Shown: piece after piece, positions 25,850 through 34,639 of the stretch
How the letters are laid out: each line of letters opens with the position of its first letter
Position numbering within the stretch: the stretch's first letter is position 1
Origin: an uncultured Lachnospiraceae bacterium
Lineage (GTDB): Bacteria > Bacillota > Clostridia > Lachnospirales > Lachnospiraceae
Assembly: GCA_937965795.1 (NCBI GenBank)
Contig: CALCMD010000102.1
Coordinates: forward strand, 58,714 to 122,713
DNA length: 64,000 nt
Direction: 5' to 3'
Program-made: the position numbers and the translations under genes
Notes under the pieces: model-generated
Databases searched by the model: none
The model's input: only the letters and a program-made list of their open reading frames with translations
What the model was told of the DNA's origin: nothing

Positions 25850-27913
25850 ATGATGATGAATGAACACTCCGAAATGGATGCCCTTAAGGGCGTCGGAGAA
25901 AAAACAAAGAAGATTTTTGAGCGTGCCGGAGTATTCTGTGTGGGCGACCTCCTGCATTATTATCCGAGAGCTTACGATACCTTTGAAACGATTCGAAAGA
26001 TTTCAGAAGTGCAGGCAGGAGAAACGGCAGCAGTATGCGCCGTGCTTTCTGCCACAATCACCGTCCGGTCTGTGAAACGGCTGAAAATTTCAGAAACGGT
26101 GCTTTGGGATGTGACAGGAGCCATACGGGCGATCTGGTATCATATGCCTTATCTGAAAAATACGCTGAACCCCGGAAAACGCTATGTATTCCGGGGAAAA
26201 ATCGTGAAAAAAGGACAGCAGACCGTGATGGAACAGCCTGCTGTTTTTGACGTGGAGACATACATGGCTCTTCAGGGACGGATGCAGCCGCTCTATCCGC
26301 TGGTTGACGGTCTCACAAACAAGATGGTGACAAAAGCGGTGCGTCAGGCGCTGGATGAACTGGATCTTTCCAAAGATGCGCTTCCTCCTAAAATCCGTTT
26401 AAAATGGAATTTGGCCGAATATCATGATGCGCTGGAACAAATTCATTTTCCAAAAGACGAACGGGCAATGTATCTGGCGAGACAAAGGCTGGTCTTCGAT
26501 GAGTTTTTCCTGTTTATCCTCGCACTTCGCAGCCTGAGGGAAAACAGAATCGTCATGAAACCATCCTTTCCCATGAAAAAAACGGCGCTGACCGGGCAGG
26601 TAATCAAGAGTCTGCCTTTTTCACTGACGAATGCGCAGAAGAAAGTCTGGCGGGAACTGGAAGACGACCTGACCGGGAACCAGGTCATGGCAAGGCTGAT
26701 CCAGGGGGATGTGGGGTCAGGAAAAACCATACTGGCTGTACTGGCATTGATTCTGACTGCGGTAAACGGATACCAGGGAGCTTTGATGGCGCCCACGGAG
26801 GTGCTTGCCAGACAACATTTTGACTCGGTTACCTCACTGCTGAAGGAACAGGGGTTGGACTTTCAGACAATACTGCTGACAGGGTCTATGACTGCAAAGG
26901 AAAGGAGAGAAGCTTATCAGAAGATGATCTCCGGAGAGGCGGATATTATTATCGGAACACACGCGCTGATTCAGGAAAAGGCGGCGTATCGAAGGCTTGC
27001 ACTTGTGATTACCGATGAACAGCATCGCTTTGGCGTACGCCAGAGGGAAATACTGGCGGAAAAAGGCGTGACGCCGCATGTCATCGTTATGAGCGCCACG
27101 CCGATTCCGAGGACTTTGGCGGTTATTCTTTATGGAGACCTGGATATTTCGGTGGTAGATGAACTTCCGGCGAACCGCCTTCCGGTAAAAAATTGTGTGG
27201 TAGGAACTTCTTACCGGAACAAAGCGTATTCCTTTATCCAAAAGGAAGTGGAAAAAGGACGTCAGGCTTATGTGATCTGTCCGATGGTAGAGGAAAGTGA
27301 AGCCATCGAAGCCGAAAATGTCATTTCCTATGCCGGAGAGCTCGCCCGTATCTTACCGCCATCCGTCTGTGTAGAGTATCTGCATGGAAAAATGAAGCCG
27401 GCACAGAAAAATCAGATTATGGAGCGCTTTTTGAAAAATGAAATACAGGTGCTGGTATCCACTACGGTTGTTGAAGTGGGCGTTAACGTGCCGAATGCCA
27501 CTGTGATGATGATTGAAAATGCAGAACGTTTTGGGCTGGCACAGCTTCATCAGCTCCGGGGACGTGTGGGGCGTGGAAAAGAGCAGTCTTATTGTATTAT
27601 GGTTCACAGTTCTGACAGTAAAAAGATAAAAAAGCGCCTGGAGATTTTAAATCAATCCAACGACGGATTTTACATTGCCAGTGAGGATCTGAAGCTTCGG
27701 GGGCCGGGAGATTTATTCGGAATCCGGCAAAGCGGAATTCTGGAATTCCGTCTGGGAGATGTATTTCAGGACGCAGGAATTTTGCAGCAGGCAAGCGAAG
27801 CGCTTGCAGAACTGCAAAGGGAAGATGAAAAGTTGTTGCTTTCGGAGCACCACGCCTTGCGTGAAAGGCTGTCACTTTATCTGAACGGAGATGCCAAAAG
27901 GCTGAATCTGTAG
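25850..27913 (+). CDS. recG: ATP-dependent DNA helicase RecG
   Basis: 687 residues, normal for RecG. An N-terminal wedge/OB domain (MDALKGVGEKTKKIFERAGV start, YYPRAYDTFETI) precedes two helicase lobes. These carry Walker A GDVGSGKT, the DEQH box (VITDEQHRFGVRQRE), MSATPIPRT, and the C-terminal QLRGRVGRGKEQSYC motif. It remodels stalled forks and Holliday junctions. The ATG directly follows the fakA stop with no separate ribosome binding site, so translation is probably coupled. Three ATGs lie close together at 25850, 25853 and 25856. Confidence 0.97.
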   Translation: MMMNEHSEMDALKGVGEKTKKIFERAGVFCVGDLLHYYPRAYDTFETIRKISEVQAGETAAVCAVLSATITVRSVKRLKISETVLWDVTGAIRAIWYHMPYLKNTLNPGKRYVFRGKIVKKGQQTVMEQPAVFDVETYMALQGRMQPLYPLVDGLTNKMVTKAVRQALDELDLSKDALPPKIRLKWNLAEYHDALEQIHFPKDERAMYLARQRLVFDEFFLFILALRSLRENRIVMKPSFPMKKTALTGQVIKSLPFSLTNAQKKVWRELEDDLTGNQVMARLIQGDVGSGKTILAVLALILTAVNGYQGALMAPTEVLARQHFDSVTSLLKEQGLDFQTILLTGSMTAKERREAYQKMISGEADIIIGTHALIQEKAAYRRLALVITDEQHRFGVRQREILAEKGVTPHVIVMSATPIPRTLAVILYGDLDISVVDELPANRLPVKNCVVGTSYRNKAYSFIQKEVEKGRQAYVICPMVEESEAIEAENVISYAGELARILPPSVCVEYLHGKMKPAQKNQIMERFLKNEIQVLVSTTVVEVGVNVPNATVMMIENAERFGLAQLHQLRGRVGRGKEQSYCIMVHSSDSKKIKKRLEILNQSNDGFYIASEDLKLRGPGDLFGIRQSGILEFRLGDVFQDAGILQQASEALAELQREDEKLLLSEHHALRERLSLYLNGDAKRLNL

Positions 27914-28129
27914 TTCAAATTTAGCAGAAATCGTTTCGAATTATAAAGAAAAATGTGTACTATGCCAAAATGTGAATGAATGGTTAAATTTTAGTTGCCA
28001 TTTTTTTAATTCTGTTGTATCATTTCGGATGAAACATTTTATTACGTTTTTTATTGTCCGAGACATGATATGATACTGCATCGATAGGATAGCGGGCGTG
28101 CAGGCGTAGTTTAGAGGAGGATTTATAAT

Positions 28130-28534
28130 ATGAAAAAAACAAAAAAGACAGCAGCGAAAGCACCGGCGGCCGTTGTTGAATCAAAGACAGAAGTAAAAGA
28201 AGAGGTAAAAGCACCGGCAGAGACCAGGAAGGCAATGACTGAAAAAGAAAATGCCGCAAAGGTAGAAGAGAAACCGGCAGAAGAGACAAAGGAAACGAAG
28301 ACTGTGAAGAAACCGGCAGCGAAAAAGCCTGTGATCAAAGAATCTGTATATTTACAGTATCAGGGCAGAGAAATCAGCCAGCAGGATCTTGTAAAACAGG
28401 TAAAAGAAATCTGGACAAAACAGCTTAAGAAAAAAGTCGGGGAGATTAAGAGCATCAGCATTTATCTCAAACCGGAAGAGAATACAGCGTATTATGTAGT
28501 GAATGATGATGTAACAGGAAGCATTGCATTATAA
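28130..28534 (+). CDS. DUF6465 family protein with Lys/Ala/Pro-rich N-terminus
   Basis: 134 residues. The first ~75 are a low-complexity Lys/Ala/Pro/Glu tail resembling histone-like tails (KKTKKTAAKAPAAVVESK). The last ~60 (ESVYLQYQGREISQQDLVKQ, then a Lys-rich segment and IYLKPEENTAYYVVND) form a compact domain typical of DUF6465 proteins, common in Lachnospiraceae. The basic tail suggests nucleic-acid contact, but function is unknown. GAGGAGGATTT precedes the ATG. Its terminator is shared with the convergent SASP gene. Confidence 0.8.
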   Translation: MKKTKKTAAKAPAAVVESKTEVKEEVKAPAETRKAMTEKENAAKVEEKPAEETKETKTVKKPAAKKPVIKESVYLQYQGREISQQDLVKQVKEIWTKQLKKKVGEIKSISIYLKPEENTAYYVVNDDVTGSIAL

Positions 28535-28536
28535 AA

Positions 28537-28580
28537 AGAAAAGCTCCTCTGTTCCCGTAAAAGGAATAGAGGAGCTTTTT
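28537..28580. terminator. Bidirectional terminator between DUF6465 and SASP genes
   Basis: AAAGCTCCTCT (28540-28550) pairs with AGAGGAGCTTT (28568-28578), with TTCC/GGAA extending the stem inward. An A-run lies on the left and a T-run on the right, so it can end transcripts from both sides. Confidence 0.9.
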
Positions 28581-28607
28581 GCCTTTCGGCTTCTGGTTTT
28601 GTTTACA

Positions 28608-28826
28608 TTAGAACTGAGAAGTTCCGTTTGTCATCTGGCGCTCCTGTGCCTCGATCATCTTTTTCACCATATATCCGCCGACAGAACCGTTCTGCTTGGA
28701 TGTGAGATCGCCATTGTATCCTTCTTTCAGAGGTACTCCGATTTCCTGTGCTACTTCCATTTTAAAACGGTCTAATGCGCCCTTTGCCTCAGGTACTGCT
28801 GCTGTGTTTGAAGATTTGTTTGACAT
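28608..28826 (-). CDS. Alpha/beta-type small acid-soluble spore protein
   Basis: 72 residues with the family core: ALDRFKMEVAQEIGVPL (the GPR protease cleavage region) and NGDLTSKQNGSVGGYMVKKM. These proteins coat spore DNA and protect it from UV and heat, then are degraded at germination. AAAGGAGGCG precedes the ATG. A SigG-like minus-10 (CATACTA on the minus strand, 28910-28904) lies upstream, but I could not find a matching minus-35. Confidence 0.96.
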   Translation of the reverse strand: MSNKSSNTAAVPEAKGALDRFKMEVAQEIGVPLKEGYNGDLTSKQNGSVGGYMVKKMIEAQERQMTNGTSQF

Positions 28827-29004
28827 AATATAACGCCTCCTTTGTTTTGAATGAAAACATTTTTTTCTTTTGATTTTTTATTTGCAATTTTCAGTTGCAA
28901 TTCTAGTATGTGAGAAATCTGTTTTTTTAAACTGGTAAGTTTTGCCTGATTTTGAAGAAAAATGAAAAAAAAGAGAAAAACTCTTTTCTCTTTCATAGAA
29001 ACCA

Positions 29005-29013
29005 TGCTATAAT
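29005..29013 (+). promoter_or_regulatory. Extended minus-10 promoter of the mgsA-like/phosphate operon
   Basis: TGCTATAAT at 29005-29013, with no good minus-35. A 10-bp inverted repeat (28970-28979 with 28984-28993, loop ACTC) lies where the minus-35 would be and could be an operator. Confidence 0.5.
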
Positions 29014-29052
29014 TAACTTCGAGTGGAGAAAAGCAGTTAAGAGGTAAAGAGT

Positions 29053-29451
29053 ATGAATATAGGTTTAATCGCACATAACGAAAAGAAAAATCTGATTGAA
29101 GACTTTTGCGTGGCATACAAAAAGATTCTTGAAAAGCACCAGCTTTATGCCACAGGAACCACAGGCCGCCGGATAGAAGAAGTGACAAATCTAAAAGTAC
29201 ACAAATTTCTTCCCGGAATGCTGGGCGGCGATAAACAGTTTATTGAGATGATTTGCCGGAATAGTTTGGATATGGTGCTCTTTTTTTATAATCCGGCATT
29301 GTTTGGGACAAAAGAGCCAAGTATTGATGAAATTTCAAATTGCTGCGATCAGTATAACATACCGATCGCAACGAATATAGCTACAGCAGAATCATTGATC
29401 CTCGGACTGGCAAATGGGGATCTGGAATGGAGAGAACAGATATGTCGATAA
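29053..29451 (+). CDS. Methylglyoxal synthase-like protein with altered active site
   Basis: 132 residues that align without gaps, as far as residue 100, to E. coli MgsA with an offset of 11. The phosphate-binding YATGTTG and GGD motifs and PIATNIATAES are kept. From memory of the E. coli protein, key residues compare as follows: His19 kept (His8), Asp71 kept (Asp60), Asp20 replaced by Asn9, Asp91 by Asn80, His98 by Lys87 and Asp101 by Ser90. True MgsA converts dihydroxyacetone phosphate to methylglyoxal and is inhibited by phosphate. The changes argue against normal catalysis, and the gene heads an operon with a Na/Pi transporter and PhoBR-like regulators. A phosphate- or triose-phosphate-sensing role is my inference. 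Confidence 0.8.
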   Translation: MNIGLIAHNEKKNLIEDFCVAYKKILEKHQLYATGTTGRRIEEVTNLKVHKFLPGMLGGDKQFIEMICRNSLDMVLFFYNPALFGTKEPSIDEISNCCDQYNIPIATNIATAESLILGLANGDLEWREQICR

Positions 29452-31118
29452 ATGATGTTGAAAATTTATTTCTATTTGCCGGGGGTCTGGGAATGTTTCT
29501 GTATGGTATGCACAGCATGTCAGGCGGTATTCAGAAATCAACCGGGCAGAAAATGCAGGAGCTTTTGGGGATTTTGACAAATAACCGGCTGATGGCAGTC
29601 GTTGTGGGATTGCTTGTCACGGCAATCATTCAAAGCAGCGGCGCTACCACGGTTATGGTCGTAGGTTTTGTAAATGCGGGAATCATGAGTCTTGGACAGG
29701 CCGTCGGCGTTATCATGGGTGCAAACATCGGTACCTGTATTACTGCATGGATCGTGTCTTTGGGACAACTGGGGGAGACTTTTAAGGCAATATCGCCATC
29801 TCTGTACGCACCGCTTCTGGTAGGGTTTGGCGCGTTCTTAATCATGTTTTCGAAAAAGCAGAAGAAACAGACGATTGGTGAGATCGTGATCGGTCTTGGC
29901 CTTTTGTTTATCGGTCTTGATTTTATGAAGAATTCTGCTGCTGACTATATGGAACTTCCGATTTTTACAAAGGCGTTCACATTGTTTGGGAACAATCCGC
30001 TGCTGGGAATCGCCATCGGTATCAGTGTGACGGCTATCATGCAGAGTTCCTCCGCATCGGTAGGTATTTTGCAGACCTTAGCTGCTACGGGCGGAGTGGT
30101 AACGACCAGCGCCGCCGTTTATATCAGCCTGGGTTCCAACATCGGCTCCTGTGTAACGGCGCTGCTTTCCAGTATGGGGGCGTCTCGGAATGCCAAACGG
30201 GCGGCAATCATACATCTTTTATATAATGTGATAGGAGTCGTGTTGTTTGGAACAATACTGTTTACGTTTTTCCGGTTCATGCCGCAATATGGGAATGCCG
30301 GAATCAACAGTGTTGGAATCTCCATGTTTCATACAGGATTCAGCATTGCGCGAATGGTTATTATGTTCCCGTTTGCGGATAAGCTGGTCACGCTTTCCGG
30401 ACTTATCGTAAAAGGAACTCCGGATTCTGGCGAGGAAACTTCGGACAGTGAGGAGAGTCTGACGCTGCGCCATCTGGATAAACGTATCCTGGAGACGCCT
30501 TCCTTTGCAGTGGAAAATGCAATTCTTGAAGTGGTGCATATGGGAAAAATTGCCACGGAAAATCTGCAATGCGCTCTTGACGCCGTTTTGAAAAACGACA
30601 GGGAAAAGGTTGAGAAAATCTATAAAACAGAAAAGACGATCAATGCGATGGAAAAGCTGATTACAGAATATCTGGTACAGATCAGCAACCTGTCCTTAAA
30701 CGAGGAACAGCACAATATTATTAATAATTTGTTTTACTCCGTCAGTGACATTGAACGTGTGGGAGATCATACGGAAAACATTGCCGAACTGGTTGATACA
30801 AAAAATGGAGAGCCAGTGAAGTTCACAGAGGATGCAATGGGCGAGATGGCAGAAATCATGGGGCTGGTAATGAACGCGTTCCGTTATTCTATCAAGGCAA
30901 GGGAAGAAAAGAGTATGGATGCTGCCGCGGAAGTCGGAAAGTATGAAGATATGGTGGACAGCATGGAAGAGGAACTTCGTGAAAAACATATCGAGCGTCT
31001 TTCCAAACAGCTTTGTGATTCCGCAAACGGCGTGATTTTTCTTGATATTATCAGCAATCTTGAACGGATATCCGATCATGCTTACAATCTGGCAGGTTAT
31101 GTGATTTCGGAGAATTAA
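29442..31118 (+). CDS. Na/Pi cotransporter family protein with C-terminal PhoU-like domain
   Basis: About 558 residues. Start chosen at 29442, where GGAGAG lies 7 bases upstream; an earlier ATG at 29427 lacks one. The membrane part has the duplicated NPT signature: TAIIQSSGATTVMVVGFVNA (first repeat) and TAIMQSSSASVGILQTLAAT (second repeat). From about residue 340 a cytoplasmic PhoU-type helical region follows (NAILEVVHMGKIATENLQCA; SVSDIERVGDHTENIAELV). It imports phosphate with sodium, and the PhoU-like part may gate or signal. The 5' end overlaps the mgsA-like gene by 10 bases. Confidence 0.92.
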   Translation: MSINDVENLFLFAGGLGMFLYGMHSMSGGIQKSTGQKMQELLGILTNNRLMAVVVGLLVTAIIQSSGATTVMVVGFVNAGIMSLGQAVGVIMGANIGTCITAWIVSLGQLGETFKAISPSLYAPLLVGFGAFLIMFSKKQKKQTIGEIVIGLGLLFIGLDFMKNSAADYMELPIFTKAFTLFGNNPLLGIAIGISVTAIMQSSSASVGILQTLAATGGVVTTSAAVYISLGSNIGSCVTALLSSMGASRNAKRAAIIHLLYNVIGVVLFGTILFTFFRFMPQYGNAGINSVGISMFHTGFSIARMVIMFPFADKLVTLSGLIVKGTPDSGEETSDSEESLTLRHLDKRILETPSFAVENAILEVVHMGKIATENLQCALDAVLKNDREKVEKIYKTEKTINAMEKLITEYLVQISNLSLNEEQHNIINNLFYSVSDIERVGDHTENIAELVDTKNGEPVKFTEDAMGEMAEIMGLVMNAFRYSIKAREEKSMDAAAEVGKYEDMVDSMEEELREKHIERLSKQLCDSANGVIFLDIISNLERISDHAYNLAGYVISEN

Positions 31119-31130
31119 AAAATATTTATT

Positions 31131-31814
31131 ATGGGAACGTTAATTTACTGTGTAGAAGATGATACAAATATCAGAGAACTTGTCTTGTATGCTTTAAAGG
31201 CAACAGGATTTGAGGCGGTAGGGTTTTCCAGCGCGGCGGATTTTTATCAGGGGCTGTCCAGGCAGGTTCCCGATTTGGCGCTTCTGGATATCATGCTTCC
31301 GGATGAGGACGGTATTACCATTTTAAAAAAGCTGAAGAACCACAGAGAATGGAAGGAACTTTCGGTGATTATGCTGACCGCGAAAGCGGCAGAATATGAC
31401 AAAGTACTCGGACTGGACTCCGGGGCGGATGATTATATAACGAAGCCTTTTGGGGTGATGGAACTGATTTCCAGGGTGAAAGCTGTGCTCCGCCGTATGC
31501 CAGAGAGAAAGAAGGGGCAGATGCTTGTCATCGGCGAACTGCGTCTGGACGAGGAAAAACACGAAGTCTTTGCGGGAGAATCCCCGGTTTCCCTCACCTG
31601 TAAAGAGTTTGAGCTTCTTGCCTATCTCATGAAAAATAAAGGCTTTGTATTATCAAGAGATAAGATTTTAGACGCGATTTGGGGATACGTGTATGAGGGG
31701 GAAAGCCGTACGGTGGATGTGCATATTGGCTCCCTGCGTCATAAACTGGGCGCATACGGGGAAGTTATTAAGACAATCCGCGGAGTCGGATATAAGATGG
31801 GAGACGCTAAATGA
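31131..31814 (+). CDS. OmpR/PhoB family response regulator
   Basis: 227 residues. The receiver domain has acidic EDD near residue 9, the phosphoacceptor Asp in LLDIMLPDEDG, TAK in VIMLTAKAAEYD and KPF in DYITKPFGVMELISRVKAVL. The C-terminal winged helix is of PhoB type (LTCKEFELLAYLMKNKGFVL, RTVDVHIGSLRHKL). It overlaps the kinase gene by 4 bases. Placement after a Na/Pi symporter suggests a phosphate-starvation regulator (PhoB/PhoP-like), an inference from context. Confidence 0.93.
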   Translation: MGTLIYCVEDDTNIRELVLYALKATGFEAVGFSSAADFYQGLSRQVPDLALLDIMLPDEDGITILKKLKNHREWKELSVIMLTAKAAEYDKVLGLDSGADDYITKPFGVMELISRVKAVLRRMPERKKGQMLVIGELRLDEEKHEVFAGESPVSLTCKEFELLAYLMKNKGFVLSRDKILDAIWGYVYEGESRTVDVHIGSLRHKLGAYGEVIKTIRGVGYKMGDAK

Positions 31815-33478
31815 AGAAGCAGATTTATAAAAATATCCTGGGGTTGGCAATCATGACGATACTGCTGATTTCAGGAATTTTTGTATACTTTTATAATCAG
31901 AGCATACATCGGGAAATGCTGGAGCAGATGAAAATGGAAGCTTTCTGTGCATCCGCCGCATTTGAAACAGAAGGAAATCATCTGGAATATCTGGAAAAAC
32001 TGAAAAAGGAGGACCTGTTTCGCATTTCTTTAATCGATCAGAAAGGAAACGTACTTTACGATAACACAGTCGATCATTCAAAACAGGAGAATCATCTGGA
32101 ACGTTCGGAAATTCAGGAGGCTTTAAAGACAGGAACCGGTACGGCTACGAGGCTGTCATCTACGCTACAGGCAGAAACCTATTATTACGCAGTGAAATTG
32201 TCCGATGGCATGGTTCTTCGGATCAGTATGGAGACGAAGAGCAATGTAAAAATACTTTGGGAGCTTCTGCCGCTGCTTGCAGGGGTAGCGTTTGTGATTT
32301 TGGTGAGCGCATGGTTTATGGCCCGCAGGCTTGCTTCTGGTATTGCCGGGAAGGTAAATGAAATTGATTTGCAGAACCCGGAATCTTCAGCGATCTTTGA
32401 AGAACTGCGGCCACTGACCCATAAAATAGAAAAGCAGAATGCGCAGATCAGAGAACAGATGAAAAATCTGATCGAACAGGAAGAAAAATTTCAGGCGATT
32501 ACAAAAAATATGTCGGAAGGACTGATTCTTCTGGATGGAAATGCAAAGATTCTTTTTCTCAATCCGAGCGGTAAGAAGTTTTTGGGAGCTTCTGCCGCTC
32601 ACTATGAAGGAAAACACATTTCCATGTTTCATAAAAGTGAACAGTTGAACGAAACCGTCAGCGCCGCATTGAAAGGGGAAACTTACAGCGCCATGCTGCG
32701 GCTTCCTCAAAAGCAGATACAGTTTTTGGGGAATCCTGTCCGTGAACAGGGGCAGGTAACGGGGGCTGTCATTTTTGTAATGGACGCCACGACCAATCAG
32801 AGGGCAGAGCAAATGCGAAAGGAGTTTTCCGCGAATGTTTCGCATGAATTGAAAACGCCTTTAACATCTATTTCGGGCTATGCCGAGCTGATGCAGAATG
32901 GTCTGGTGCAAAGGGAGGATGTTCCAGACTTTGCAGGGAAAATCTACCATGAGGCGCAGAGGCTTCTGGCGCTGGTAAATGATATTATCAAAATCAGCCG
33001 GCTGGACGAGAAGGACAACCGCATGTCAAAAGAATCTGTGGATCTGTACCAAATTGCAGAAGAAGTCTGCAAAGCTCTGGATGAAGCGGCAAAAAAAGCT
33101 CTTGTGCGGATTAGCCTGGAAGGAGAGCATGTGACGATTTTCGCTGTCAGGCAGTTGATGTACGACCTGATTTATAATCTCTGCGAAAATGCTGTCAAAT
33201 ATAACGTTCCGGATGGCTCCGTGTCGCTTTCTGTCTATGAGGGCGAGGAGTATGTTATCATTCGCGTGTCTGACACGGGTATCGGTATACCGATGGAATA
33301 TCAGGAACGGATTTTTGAGCGGTTCTACCGTATTGATAAAAGCCATTCCAAACAGACCGGCGGAACAGGTCTTGGACTGTCTATTGTGAAACATGTGGTG
33401 GAAGAGCAGGGCGGCTATATTGGAATTCACAGCAACAGGGAGGAAGGGACGACGATTACCGTTCATTTACAGGAATAG
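31811..33478 (+). CDS. Sensor histidine kinase (PhoR/ResE-like)
   Basis: 555 residues. Two membrane segments (IYKNILGLAIMTILLISGIF and WELLPLLAGVAFVILVSAWF) flank an extracellular sensor of about 120 residues. Inside the cell come a linker, a PAS domain (about 215-330), the HisKA helix with SANVSHELKTPLTSISGYAE, and an ATPase domain with NAVKYNVPDG, VSDTGIGIP and GTGLGLSIVKHVV. The order sensor-PAS-HisKA-HATPase is that of PhoR. It shares an operon with the response regulator before it. Confidence 0.93.
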   Translation: MKKQIYKNILGLAIMTILLISGIFVYFYNQSIHREMLEQMKMEAFCASAAFETEGNHLEYLEKLKKEDLFRISLIDQKGNVLYDNTVDHSKQENHLERSEIQEALKTGTGTATRLSSTLQAETYYYAVKLSDGMVLRISMETKSNVKILWELLPLLAGVAFVILVSAWFMARRLASGIAGKVNEIDLQNPESSAIFEELRPLTHKIEKQNAQIREQMKNLIEQEEKFQAITKNMSEGLILLDGNAKILFLNPSGKKFLGASAAHYEGKHISMFHKSEQLNETVSAALKGETYSAMLRLPQKQIQFLGNPVREQGQVTGAVIFVMDATTNQRAEQMRKEFSANVSHELKTPLTSISGYAELMQNGLVQREDVPDFAGKIYHEAQRLLALVNDIIKISRLDEKDNRMSKESVDLYQIAEEVCKALDEAAKKALVRISLEGEHVTIFAVRQLMYDLIYNLCENAVKYNVPDGSVSLSVYEGEEYVIIRVSDTGIGIPMEYQERIFERFYRIDKSHSKQTGGTGLGLSIVKHVVEEQGGYIGIHSNREEGTTITVHLQE

Positions 33479-33500
33479 CAGGTCGTCGTCTGGTTTTTCG

Positions 33501-33529
33501 TTGACAAGAATCTGCAAAACAACTATAAT
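33501..33529 (+). promoter_or_regulatory. Exact-consensus SigA promoter of rsmD-coaD
   Basis: TTGACA (33501-33506), 17-base spacer, TATAAT (33524-33529). About 38 bases before the rsmD ATG. Confidence 0.88.
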
Positions 33530-33566
33530 AGGAACGAAATATGTAAGCAGGAGCGGAAAGTTTTTC

Positions 33567-34133
33567 ATGAGAGTGATTGCAGGAACAGCCAGAAGGCTGC
33601 CTTTAAAGACGGTTGCCGGAGATGGAACACGGCCTACAACGGACCGCATAAAAGAGACCTTATTTAATATGCTTCAGGACGAGCTGTATGACGCCTGTTT
33701 TCTGGATCTGTTCGCAGGGAGCGGCGGAATTGGTATTGAAGCGCTGAGCCGCGGGGCGCGCAGAGCTGTGTTTGTAGAAAAAAACCGGAAAGCAGCAGAG
33801 TGCATCCGGGAGAATCTGAAGTTCACCAGACTGGCAGACAGAGGAGAGCTTCTCACGATGGACGTCATGGCCGCTTTGCACAGGCTCTCAGGACAGGCGG
33901 TTTTCGATCTGGTCTTTCTGGACCCGCCTTATCAGGCCGGATGGGAAGAGCAGGTACTTACCTTTCTGGCAGGTTCGGATCTGATTACCAAAGACTCGCT
34001 GATTATTGTAGAAGCAGCTCTTCAGACAAAGTTTGATTATCTGGAAAAGCTGGGATTTACATTACGAAAGAGAAAAGAATATAAAACAAATGCCCATCTG
34101 TTTTTACAGTTGGCAGAGGGAGCGGAAAATTAA
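33567..34133 (+). CDS. rsmD: 16S rRNA (guanine-N2-)-methyltransferase RsmD
   Basis: 188 residues from the ATG at 33567; the upstream extension to 33393 overlaps the kinase gene and would precede the promoter. Motifs: MRVIAGTARRLPLKT start, GTRPTTDRIKETLFNML, the SAM-binding FLDLFAGSGGIGIEALSRGA and the catalytic DPPY (VFLDPPYQAGWEE). It methylates G966 of 16S rRNA. coaD follows after two bases, the common rsmD-coaD-ylbJ neighbourhood of Firmicutes. Confidence 0.95.
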   Translation: MRVIAGTARRLPLKTVAGDGTRPTTDRIKETLFNMLQDELYDACFLDLFAGSGGIGIEALSRGARRAVFVEKNRKAAECIRENLKFTRLADRGELLTMDVMAALHRLSGQAVFDLVFLDPPYQAGWEEQVLTFLAGSDLITKDSLIIVEAALQTKFDYLEKLGFTLRKRKEYKTNAHLFLQLAEGAEN

Positions 34134-34135
34134 AT

Positions 34136-34618
34136 ATGAGAAGAGCAGTATACCCTGGAAGTTTTGATCCAGTCACTTTCGGACATCTGGATGTCATCAG
34201 ACGTTCTGCGTCTTTGGTGGATGAGCTGATTGTCGGCGTTTTGAATAATAATACCAAAACACCGTTGTTTTCTGTAGAAGAACGTGTTAAGATATTAATG
34301 GAGGTCACGAAAGATATTGAAAACGTGCGGATAAAGTCTTTTTCCGGGCTGTCGATTGATTTTGTAAAAAAGTGTGACGCCGGTTTTCTGGTGAGAGGGC
34401 TTCGGGCCATCACGGATTTTGACTATGAATTGCAGATGGCACAGACAAACCGGATTATGAACCCGAAAATTGATACGATTTTTCTAACCACCAGTCTGGA
34501 ATATGCGTATTTGAGTTCCAGTACGGTAAAGGAAGTAGCGGCTTACGGCGGAGATATTTCCAAATTCGTACCGCCGATTGTGATAGAACAGATGCGCGAA
34601 AAGTATGGGAAATTATAA
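34136..34618 (+). CDS. coaD: Phosphopantetheine adenylyltransferase
   Basis: 160 residues, standard length. The nucleotidyltransferase motif YPGSFDPVTFGHLDVI (TxGH) and the C-terminal LSSSTVKEVAAYGGDISKFV are intact, and RGLRAITDFDYELQMA is the family signature. It makes dephospho-CoA from 4'-phosphopantetheine. Same operon as rsmD. Confidence 0.98.
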   Translation: MRRAVYPGSFDPVTFGHLDVIRRSASLVDELIVGVLNNNTKTPLFSVEERVKILMEVTKDIENVRIKSFSGLSIDFVKKCDAGFLVRGLRAITDFDYELQMAQTNRIMNPKIDTIFLTTSLEYAYLSSSTVKEVAAYGGDISKFVPPIVIEQMREKYGKL

Positions 34619-34639
34619 ATAGATAAGGAGAGAACGGTC

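Noticed and set aside
25052..25957. A 301-codon minus-strand frame across fakA and recG
   Set aside because: Mirror frame of two well-supported genes; no RBS and no domain.
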